A stretch of 27,351 nt of DNA from Gyrodactylus bullatarudis (lineage: Eukaryota > Platyhelminthes > Monogenea > Gyrodactylidea > Gyrodactylidae), in NCBI GenBank assembly GCA_012064415.1, contig SSNU01000025.1:33911-61261 (forward strand). Reading direction: 5' to 3'. Each line of letters begins with the position of its first letter. Positions within the stretch are counted from its first letter, which is position 1. Below are positions 19,418 through 26,499 of the stretch, piece by piece. The notes under the pieces were generated by a model. It did not search any database. It had not been told where the DNA came from and saw only the letters and a list, made by a program, of their open reading frames with translations. Made by a program: the position numbers and the translations under genes.

Positions 19418-19442
19418 GAAATAAAAGCGCTATATTCTTATA
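19396..19442 (+). ncRNA. hammerhead-like motif, second architecture
   Basis: CTGATGA (19402-19408) is followed by GTATGCCAC, able to form stem II with the canonical G-C and a U-A pair, then GAAA (19418-19421). Stem III can form from ATA (19421-19423) with TAT (19433-19435), TT precedes the cleavage position, and CTTATA (19437-19442) pairs imperfectly with TAAAAG (19396-19401). All core positions fit, but helices I and III are short and mismatched, so chance is possible. Confidence 0.3.
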
Positions 19443-19536
19443 ACTGGCATCAACCCCTTTTTACTCATGGAATTATCTGTAGCTCAACTAAAAACAGAGA
19501 TCAAAGAGTTTCTCTCTCGAAATATAATTATTTATA

Positions 19537-19571
19537 ACCAAATGTGCATTTCTCAAAGGATCATCAGTGGT
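19537..19571 (-). ncRNA. hammerhead ribozyme, PLE type, complete consensus core
   Basis: On the minus strand, ACCA (19571-19568) precedes CTGATGA (19567-19561). Stem II TC-CTTT-GA (19560-19553) has U-A and C-G pairs. GAAA (19552-19549) follows. Stem III is an ATGCACAT segment with short loop (19549-19542). T at 19541 is an allowed cleavage nucleotide, and TGGT (19540-19537) pairs perfectly with ACCA. Flanking TATCATTTTCAAAG upstream matches the DNA that precedes the motif at the 3' end of the younger PLE. No PLE coding sequence is seen beside it, so it is a solo end or a non-autonomous derivative. Self-cleaving hammerheads with short stems are known in PLE terminal repeats. Confidence 0.7.
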
Positions 19572-20297
19572 CTCTCTTTGAAAATGATACAGTAAAAATA
19601 TTTTTATTGGAACATCTTATTTTTATTGAAACACGAATATTAACCCCCCTAATTAAGAATTATTTATCTCGACCAATCAGAATGCAGCAAGTGATTTCTA
19701 TACATTTAGATAGGAAAAAAGTGAGTTTTTGTGAAAATGTGAAAATTCACTGTTTTCAGGGATAAAAAACTATTTCACAATTTTTATAAAAACCAAAATT
19801 TAGCTATGAAGATACGAAGTTATTAGGCCAAAAATATTCCTAATGCAAGTTCACATTGTGGGCTTCAACTTAAACTTTAATTGATCCAGACCCTATCAAA
19901 CTGGTAGAGTTATGAAGGTTCAAAAAAATTGGAAAATGGTTAACTTATAAGTTAGTATAATTATAATATTCCTTTGTTAATTGTAAATTAATTATAATTT
20001 TCATTTATTGTAATAAATTAAGTACAGGAAATTGAATATTCCTTTGAAATGTTTGGGGATTTGAATTTAAATAAAACTTTACAGGTGAAAACTGTATTTG
20101 GACAGTATAAAATTACACCCCATTTTTCATTGTTTTGCAAAGTAAATAAATTTATTTTTCTTTAGAGATTGCATTTAGTTAGTTCTTAAATTACAAAGAA
20201 TAGTTCTTTAAATATTCCAAAACTTTGAGATTTTCATATCTATTGATCGGTTGAATGTCATCTATTCCGAAAATTCGGTTGTGTTTAACAAAAGATG
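19572..20297. other. AT-rich spacer
   Basis: No gene is recognised. The first part, read on the minus strand, may be the remainder of the element that owned the hammerhead at 19537-19571, but no RT or nuclease motif is legible. Confidence 0.3.
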
Positions 20298-20425
20298 TTT
20301 GGAAAATTAGAAAGAAGATTATATTAAAGCCATATGTACATTTCATAAAGCATCATCAGTGGCAATACTTTAAAAATGATAAAAGTTAAGAATTCATTGA
20401 AGATAATAATTTAAAAATTATGAAA
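20298..20425 (-). repeat. left inverted terminal repeat of PLE copy E
   Basis: Identical to the reverse complement of 21615-21742 along all 128 bp. It carries the hammerhead motif on the minus strand at 20329-20363 and joins RT coding DNA after about 15 bp of non-matching sequence. Confidence 0.9.
20329..20363 (-). ncRNA. hammerhead-like motif in the left repeat of PLE copy E
   Basis: Exact reverse-complement copy of the motif at 21677-21711, so pointing out of the element: GCCA (20363-20360), CTGATGA (20359-20353), GAAA (20344-20341), TGGC (20332-20329). The same weakness of stem II applies. Confidence 0.5.
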
Positions 20426-20441
20426 ATTTAACAGACCTATA

Positions 20442-21508
20442 GGATTTGTTGTATAAATGTTCCTTTATCATTTCAAGACAAAGTTTTCATACAAAAAGAT
20501 GGGATAGCTATGGGTTCCCCTCTTAGTCCTCTTTTAGCTGATATCTTCCTAGGCTGGTTAGAACTTAATAAAATGTCTGAAACAATCAATTCTTTTACTG
20601 ATGTTTACATCAGATATGTCGATGACACTTTTATTTTGATGAAGCCTAACGTATCATCAGATGATTTTTTCTTAAAGATGAACTCTTTTCATCCAAATAT
20701 TAAGTTTACTATGGAAAAAGAATCTAATGATATTTTAAGCTTCTTAGATGTGAAACTAACCAGAAAAGAAGATGGGTCAATTCAAAGAAACATTTTCAAG
20801 AAAAAGACTGACAATGGTAAATATCTCCATTATGCCAGTTTTAGTCCTGTTTCACATAAAGTTGGTTTAGTAATTGGCCTAGGAAAGAGGATAAGAAGAA
20901 TAGTGAGTCCAGAGGAAATACCTAAAGAAATAGAGAACACGAAGATATGTTTAATGGAAAACGGTTATCCTAATAAATTTGTGGACAAATTTATCAACTT
21001 ACCAGTCGATAGAGATGTCGTTGAAAACACAGATGAAGTTGAGAAAACCACGATTTTCATGAAACTTAATTTCAAAGGAGATGGTTTTAGTAACGATTTA
21101 AGAAGAAAGTTAACTGATCTCATTAATCAACATTATAACAACATACAATTGAAAATTGTATTTAAAACTCAGAGATTGTTTAACCTAATTCATAAAGATT
21201 TACTGAAACCTGAAGAGAAAACTCTATTGATTTATAAATTCCAATGTGACTGTGGAGCTACATATATCGGTCGTACAATTAGGAAGTTATCAACTAGAGG
21301 GAACGATCATCTTAAGAAAGACACAGCGGTGACCAGGCATCTAAGACAAGAAGGACATGAAGCTTCAATTTCAAACTTTTCAATTCTATACAAAAATGTA
21401 GGGGATGACAGTACTGATGTTTGGATGAAGGAGAAATTCTTCATAAATCTATACAAACCAAACTTATGTGTTCAAAAAAACTATTCTTATAATCTTCAAC
21501 TACCTTAG
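20442..21508 (+). CDS. Penelope-like RT palm/thumb with C-terminal GIY-YIG endonuclease, 5'-truncated
   Basis: The frame is open from about 20442 (RICCINVPLSFQDKVFIQKD, no ATG) to TAG 21506-21508; the first ATG is at 20510. Order: GIAMGSPLSPLLADIFLGWL, the catalytic palm motif IRYVDDTFILM (about 20615), SFLDVKLTRKEDGSI, a connector with KFVDKFINLPVDRD, then the nuclease (about 21180-21480). The nuclease has LLIYKFQCDCGATYIGRTIR (CxC insert and YIG), an HLKKDTAVTRH His pair and VWMKEKFFINLYKPN (Glu). PLE proteins nick DNA with this nuclease and prime reverse transcription. About half of the usual protein is lost at the 5' side, where the inverted repeat begins. No stop or shift lies in the remaining part, unlike copies B, D and F. 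Confidence 0.9.
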
Positions 21509-21614
21509 CCTATGTGAGCTTTTTCACATTTCTCTCCACTATTGCTACTTTTTGGAGAGTTTTGGTGTATTTTTACCTCATTATATTCTGATTTTCTTTG
21601 AAGTTCACAATTTC

Positions 21615-21742
21615 TTTCATAATTTTTAAATTATTATCTTCAATGAATTCTTAACTTTTATCATTTTTAAAGTATTGCCACTGATGATGCTTTATGAAAT
21701 GTACATATGGCTTTAATATAATCTTCTTTCTAATTTTCCAAA
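21615..21742 (+). repeat. right inverted terminal repeat of PLE copy E
   Basis: Perfect 128-bp partner of 20298-20425. It begins at TTTCATAATTTTTAAATTAT and ends at TAATTTTCCAAA, carrying the hammerhead motif in the sense of the coding strand. Confidence 0.9.
21677..21711 (+). ncRNA. hammerhead-like motif in the right repeat of PLE copy E
   Basis: GCCA (21677-21680) and TGGC (21708-21711) form a perfect 4-bp stem I around CTGATGA (21681-21687) and GAAA (21696-21699). A palindromic ATGTACAT (21699-21706) can form stem III, and A at 21707 is an allowed cleavage base. Stem II, TGCTTTAT, hardly pairs, in contrast to the motif at 19537-19571, so activity is doubtful. Location in the terminal repeat agrees with reported PLE hammerheads. 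Confidence 0.55.
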
Positions 21743-21799
21743 TATGATTTTAAGTGGATTTTCGGACGTATTTGAAAATTTACGTGAATACCTCAATCA

Positions 21800-22411
21800 T
21801 AAAAAAGATGTTTATTCTAATAAATTTGTAGAAAAATGTATCAAATTGACAATTAATAGAGAAGTCATTTAAGTTAAAAATTGTATTCAAAACTCAGAAA
21901 TTGTTTAACCTGATTCATAGAGACTTACTGAGACCTGGGACCTCTATTGATTTATAAATTTCACTCACAAATCCGTGGAATCATCATTCATTGAAGCATC
22001 GTGATTTTCCAGTGGTCCTTTGTAAATTCTTGTAAGGATAACTTTAATAAAGAAAAGTTAAGAAACATACAGCGGTGACCAGACATCTAAAACAGGAAGG
22101 GCATTAAGCTTCAATTAAAAAATTTTTCGATTATGTACAAAAATGCAGGGGGTGACATTACAAACGTCTGAAATAAGGAGAAATTCTTCATAAATTTATA
22201 CAAACCAGTCTTATGAGTTCAGGAGAATTATTTTTATAACCTTCAACTCCCTTGTTGCTATTTATTGAAGATATTTGGTGTTTTTTAAGCTTTAAATTTT
22301 ATTCTGATCTTCTCTTACTTTTACTAATTCGTTCAAAAATTATTATTTTCATTTGTATATTAACTTGATCATTTTCCCTACTGATGAACCTTTGAGGAAT
22401 GTCCACCTAGT
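21800..22411 (+). pseudogene. PLE copy F: highly degraded connector, endonuclease and 3' end
   Basis: Plus-strand pieces match copy E in order: ATTCTAATAAATTTGTAGA, AAAATTGTATTCAAAACTCA, a foreign block about 21960-22060, ACAGCGGTGACCAGACATCT, then GGAGAAATTCTTCATAAA and TTTATACAAACC. Stops occur throughout. It ends in a hammerhead relic (22377-22411) fused to the hairpin element. Copy E lies directly upstream, ending at 21742. Confidence 0.7.
22377..22411 (+). ncRNA. hammerhead relic of PLE copy F
   Basis: CTGATGA (22381-22387) is intact and spacing to GGAA (22396-22399, degraded GAAA) matches the other copies. CCTA (22377-22380) and TAG (22408-22410) give a 3-bp stem I. The predicted cleavage base is C at 22407, where the hairpin repeat begins. 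Probably inactive. Confidence 0.4.
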
Positions 22412-23064
22412 TAATATGAAGATGGGGATGATTTTTACAAAATTTTTTCATCAAGAAATCGAATGTGATCAAGATTTTTTGGAATCTAGATCATGAGAAA
22501 AAATCAATTTTTAAGGAAAATACGGCAAATTTGAAATCTAGAAGTAGCGCCAAATTGCCATTTTTATGAACTTTGAGTTGAAATTTTTTGTTAATTTCAA
22601 TAGGAGAGAGTGATAAAAAGTTTATTTTTAAGGACAATCACAATAAGACAAAAAAACCGATGATCATCATAAAAATTTTGATAAATTCTCCATTTTCAGG
22701 GATCTCGAAATATCAAATTTCATCGACTTTCAAGTAGGAAAAATGATTAAAAAATCAAAATTTGATTTTGTCACGATTATGGGGTGATTCTCAAAACCAG
22801 ATTCAGAATATTTGATTTCTTTGACTAAAAATCAACTTTTGATCACTCTCTAACATTAAAATCAACAAAAATTTTCAACTCAAAGTTTAAAAAAATGGGA
22901 ATTTGGCGCTACTTTAAGATTTCAAATTTGATTTTTTTTCTGAATTCTGAAAGAGGGCCTCATGATCTAGATTCCAGAAAATCTTGATCAAATTCGATTT
23001 CTTGATGAAAAAATTTTAAAAGAATTTTGTAAAAATCATAAATTTCCATCTTCATATTAACTAG
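22407..23064. repeat. long hairpin (foldback) element with about 220-bp inverted arms
   Basis: Both ends carry the same 19-bp inverted sequence (CTAGTTAATATGAAGATGG at 22407-22425, its complement at 23046-23064). The arms stay about 85% similar for some 220 bp, sharing TTTTTCATCAAGAAATCGAA, TGGAATCTAGATCATGAG, AAGTAGCGCCAAATT and ACTTTGAGTTGAAA, with a loop of about 150-200 bp. There is no coding capacity. Related single arms are at 4796-5093, 17395-17512, 23530-23756 and 25676-25860. It is probably a non-autonomous DNA element. No clear target duplication is visible. Confidence 0.75.
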
Positions 23065-23529
23065 CTTTACATCTGGTGTTACAATATGTAATATATCCTT
23101 TTTTCTACTTTTCAAATCCTTGTAGATTGAACTGATTTGACATTTTTTCCTTTAAAAACAACTTAATTTTTTCTATTCCGTTGGGTCGTTTTTCTGAGCT
23201 TGAATAAGGATGCGTAGAGACTTGATCCTATTTTGGAAATATGATTTGATCTTTTCTATTCACCTTAATGAGATTTATAATTAGGATTTATATTATTTTT
23301 GAATAAATAAATTTCATTTCTACTAATCAACAGGGAAAAAAGAAAAAATATTTATTCCTTGTGAGTAATTTGATATAACATCTTCCTATCTCCTATAGTT
23401 GGCCATCATTAATTTGTAATTGGAGATGACAGGAAAATTTTATAATACAAGAGCAAAATATTCCTAAAATTCAGGTGTTGCGAGAGATTAGTGACTGATC
23501 ACTGATCACTGCTCCACATCATGTCAGTT
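23065..23529. other. AT-rich spacer
   Basis: No gene recognised. It contains a short tandem run, TGACTGATCACTGATCACTG, at about 23492-23511. Confidence 0.3.
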
Positions 23530-23756
23530 TATATGTGCTTGAAAAAAATATAAAGCTAATTGATATGAAGTTGGGAATCTGTGATTTTTACAGAAATCTC
23601 GATTTTTTCATCAAGAATTCGAATTTGTTAAAGATTTTTTGGAATCCTACTCATGCTGCCCACTTTTACCATTTGAAGAAAAAAAATCTGAAAAAAATAT
23701 GGCCATTTTTCAAATTTCAATTTGTCGCCAAAATCCCATCTTTTCGAACGAAGATT
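23530..23756. repeat. single arm of the hairpin-repeat family
   Basis: AATTGATATGAAGTTGGGAA, TTTTTTCATCAAGAATTCGA and AGATTTTTTGGAATCC occur in left-arm order. The second arm is missing; on its right it joins a hammerhead relic and then the Merlin-like fragment. Confidence 0.55.
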
Positions 23757-23790
23757 ACAAATATTAATTTCTCAAAGAATCATCTGTTGT
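23757..23790 (-). ncRNA. hammerhead relic
   Basis: On the minus strand CAGATGA (23786-23780, one base off the CTGATGA core) is followed by TTCTTTGA and GAAA (23771-23768) with the same spacing as the motif at 19537-19571. Stem I is offset by one base. It is recognisable only by comparison with the other copies. Confidence 0.35.
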
Positions 23791-23817
23791 AGAGCACTGC
23801 TTTTCTTCTGAAGGATT

Positions 23818-24168
23818 ATGTATTTTTTTAGGTACTTAATAAATTTTTATTCAGGTATTTTGATGACGATGGATAAGTCTGATCTTGTATCATGGGTGGC
23901 CAAAATGAAACTTTTGAGATATATGAAATGCATCTATTCAAGCGAAAGTATAATCGTGAACTGTGAAACTGTGTGTCATCGACGGGGATTTTTAAACCCA
24001 AGAAACCGAAATATCCACACTAATAATATTGAGAGAACTTGGAGAAGCTTACTGGAAAACATTCATAAATCCGCTGGACCAATTCAAGCATACCAAAAAG
24101 TCAAGGCATTAACGGACAATATGAATAATAAAATATTTTCTATAAGGCAAAAGTTTGAAGAACTGTGA
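23818..24168 (+). pseudogene. Merlin/IS1595-like (ISXO2-type) DDE transposase, C-terminal fragment
   Basis: The 116-codon frame ends with VNCETVCHRRGFLNPRNRNI, then HTNNIERTWRSLLENIHK. The HTN.IE..W block is the glutamate motif of IS1595/Merlin transposases, preceded in the family by VNHS..F..P...H. In this copy the VNH His is Cys and the rest of the domain, including both aspartates, is not legible upstream. Sequence before about 23869 (MDKSDLVSWVAK) may be unrelated. Terminal repeats were not found. A sister family with the same glutamate motif cannot be excluded. Confidence 0.55.
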
Positions 24169-24479
24169 GATGCTGGTAAATTTTGCAAAATATAACATTC
24201 CACTTTCAACATAATGTTCTTATTCTATCTCTCTTATTATTCTGAAACTTGGGTCATCTTAAAGAACGTAATATTCTAATACTGATTGCATTTTGAAATG
24301 CTCAAATATGTTTCTTCTAGCCAAAGATATTTCGATTTGAAAATGGTGTTTTTATTAATTTCTTAGGGTTAATAATAAAAAGGGGATTACATCATCAAAC
24401 AAAGAGGGATAGAGAAATAATGTGTGACTGACAAAATTTTTGGGCAGGGATAATTTCTCTACACTTAATCTACTCCATT

Positions 24480-24640
24480 ATCGAGTTTTGATTTTTTGAT
24501 CATTTTCCCTACTTGAAAATTGATGTAATTTTGATGATTCAAAAGATCCCTGAAAAATTACGAAATTTCGGTTTCCTTATGGTGATCCTAAAAATCAAAA
24601 TTTGATCCCTCTCTCACTTTGAATTCAGCAAAAAATATCT
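24480..24640. repeat. central part of a hairpin-family repeat
   Basis: CATTTTCCCTACTTGAAAAT, GATCCCTGAAAAATTACGAA and AAAATCAAAATTTGATCCCT resemble the loop region of the element at 22407-23064. It directly precedes PLE copy G. Confidence 0.4.
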
Positions 24641-24644
24641 TGTA

Positions 24645-24900
24645 AAAAAGTAAGCTAAAAGTCATCAAAACTCTACAATAAATAGCCTCTGTAGATAGAA
24701 AATTAAAAAGCTTACATAGGCCAAGATAGTTGAAGATTATAAGAATAGTTTTTTTGAACACATTGATTAGATTTATATAGATTTATGATGAATTTATCCT
24801 TCACCTATAACGTCTTTAATGTCATCCCCTGGATTTTGTATAGAATTGAAACGCTTGAAATTGAAGATACCTAGCTATCGTTGTATCCTTCTTGATATAA
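24645..24900 (-). pseudogene. PLE copy G: relic of the nuclease end and 3' tail
   Basis: On the plus strand CATCAAAACTCTACAATAAA, then GCTTACATAGGCCAAGATAG and TTGAAGATTATAAGAATAG align with 4610-4700 of copy B. Further right, GAATTTATCCTTCACC, GTCATCCCC and TTGAAATTGAAGATACC match the nuclease DNA. No frame survives. Confidence 0.65.
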
Positions 24901-25675
24901 CCTCAAATACTATTATATTCATAATATTTCTTTTTATTTATATAGTAAAACAAAACCAAGTAAAACGAGTCGAGTTTATCCGGCCACAAAGATCCGAAGC
25001 GGGCAACACAACAACAATAATACTTATTCACGAACATCCTATAATAGTTCCTAAAGATATTATCGACGTTAATAATAAAACTATATTATTAATATGGATA
25101 ACGACTCTTTCTTCCTTACCCACATCACTTCTGAACCCTCGCATGGATATGTTGAATCATATTAGCATCAATGAGTAAATTGAAAAAATCTTTTGGATCA
25201 ATACACGATCGGGAAAATTTTGTTAGTTCTGGATCTGCTGTGAATCTGTTGCAAGCTATAGATCTTGAGCATAGAAGTTTTTCGAGGAAAATGTCGATCC
25301 ACATTTTGATAAAAGTTGATTTGAAAAAAATAGAGTGACCTCGTCTTATTCTCTGTCAGAATTTGCTCTTCAAACATAATCCACGAAACTAGTAGAAGAA
25401 AGTTTTTCGGATTCATCTGATAATTCTAATCCAATTAACCTAAGAGATAAGGTCTAAAGTAAAATAATCGAAGCAACCTATCAAAAGCCGTGCTCAGTTA
25501 GATCTCTTGATCAATTTTTATCAGAGAAAAAATTTAAGTCTCATATTTCTTGACCCATTTCTTGGGCGAAAAAAGATGAAAAAACCAGGAAATGTTTGAA
25601 TTTCGAAATATCAAAAGTATTTAAAAAGAATCTGAAATCTTCAATAAAATAGATAAGCCTGGGAAACTTGTAAAG
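24901..25675. other. intergenic stretch, one less AT-rich segment
   Basis: 24955-25030 is richer in C and G (GAGTCGAGTTTATCCGGCCA) than its surroundings but I find no convincing frame on either strand. The remainder is AT-rich without features. Confidence 0.3.
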
Positions 25676-25860
25676 CTAGTTGACAAAAAGATGGGAATTT
25701 ATTATTTTTACAAGAAATTCAATATTTTTCAGGGTTCAATATTAAAATGTGGAATTTTGAAAATGCACCGAATTTCCACTACTTAAATTATCGATTTCGA
25801 AATTTATTTCAGAAAATAGCTTTGGTCTGAATCTTCTTAAATTTTATCTAAAAGCCTTAG
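25676..25860. repeat. degraded arm of the hairpin-repeat family
   Basis: AAGCTAGTTGACAAAAAGAT, GGGAATTTATTATTTTTACA and the later CACTACTTAAATTATCGATT follow the arm order, with an internal deletion. Confidence 0.35.
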
Positions 25861-26132
25861 TATGTATTTATTTTAAACAGAGTTACAAACGGCTTCCCCT
25901 CTTTTAACATCTCAAAGGATATTTTTGATATTTGAGAATCAACATTAATTCCAACTGAAAAGAGCCAATGAAAAAGCTACCTGTGAGCTATCCATCCCTG
26001 ATTGGATTTTATGTGAGATTATATCCTCAAAAATAAGTAATCAATTCACTGTTTGAGATTGTCAGAGGAAACCCAGCCAGAGATAAGCAAGTTTAGTTTA
26101 TTTTCCTAATTTTCTCTCCCAATTTTCTTCAG

Positions 26133-26312
26133 ATGTTCAATTTAAAGACTATAATTCTTCTTCTTGCCCTAATGAATTTTATCACATCGGCGGCCAGGCA
26201 TGGACTTCCAAGGAATGGACTCTTAGTGAATAGAGTAGCATCCGATTTCTACAACAGATTTGCTCATGAAATGGATAAACGGGGCCCTGAACCACTCTGG
26301 GATGTCTACTAA
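26133..26312 (+). CDS. small secreted peptide precursor (candidate neuropeptide), family not recognised
   Basis: A 59-residue frame starts at ATG 26133, placed directly after a strong splice acceptor (TTTCTCTCCCAATTTTCTTCAG), so the 5' UTR probably has an intron, and stops at TAA 26310-26312. Residues 1-21 form a signal peptide (MFNLKTIILLLALMNFITSA). The mature part begins about RHGLPRNG and includes NRVASDFYNRFAHEMD. A dibasic KR at residues 49-50 releases a 9-residue C-terminal peptide, GPEPLWDVY, not amidated because no Gly follows. AATAAA lies at 26354-26359, 42 bp after the stop. Signal peptide, prohormone-convertase site and short product at the end are the architecture of arthropod neuropeptide precursors. 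I cannot match the peptide to SIFamide, RPCH, PDH, orcokinin or other families I know. Confidence 0.6.
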   Translation: MFNLKTIILLLALMNFITSAARHGLPRNGLLVNRVASDFYNRFAHEMDKRGPEPLWDVY

Positions 26313-26353
26313 ACATGAAAAATATATTTAAGAGGAATTTTATTTAATTTCAC

Positions 26354-26359
26354 AATAAA
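26354..26359 (+). promoter_or_regulatory. polyadenylation signal of the peptide gene
   Basis: AATAAA 42 bp after the stop. On the opposite strand another AATAAA overlaps 26339-26346, which would suit a convergent transcript. Confidence 0.5.
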
Positions 26360-26404
26360 AGATACATTTACTTAGAGAATTATCTTTTGATTTACTAGAT
26401 TTAT

Positions 26405-26494
26405 CTACTGACCAAGATTAACTGGTGATGAAATAATTTCTGGTAGTTTTTTTATTTCATCTTGGATTCTGTTACGAGGAAGAAGTGAGTCCAT
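26405..26494 (-). other. short protein-like frame convergent with the peptide gene
   Basis: The minus strand reads ATG (26494-26492) through 29 residues, MDSLLPRNRIQDEIKKLPEI followed by ISSPVNLGQ, to TAG (26407-26405). The composition is more protein-like than the AT-rich surroundings, and an AATAAA follows on this strand at about 26345. It could be a terminal exon of a convergent gene. No splice acceptor is clear, and the family is not recognised. Confidence 0.25.
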
Positions 26495-26499
26495 ATTTT

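Larger units (their letters stand above)
20298..21742 (+). mobile_element. Penelope-like element copy E, young, 5'-truncated, with perfect inverted terminal repeats
   Basis: A 128-bp sequence at 20298-20425 is repeated without a single mismatch, in inverse orientation, at 21615-21742. Between them lie the second half of the RT and the whole nuclease in one open frame. Inverted terminal repeats are a known arrangement for Penelope-like elements. The perfect identity and open frame make this the youngest copy in the window. The 5' portion of the protein is missing, so it cannot be autonomous. Confidence 0.85.

Noticed and set aside
24819..25178. 119-codon plus-strand open frame
   Set aside because: Its first third is antisense to PLE relic G and the rest is an Ile/Leu-rich translation of AT-rich DNA with no domain.
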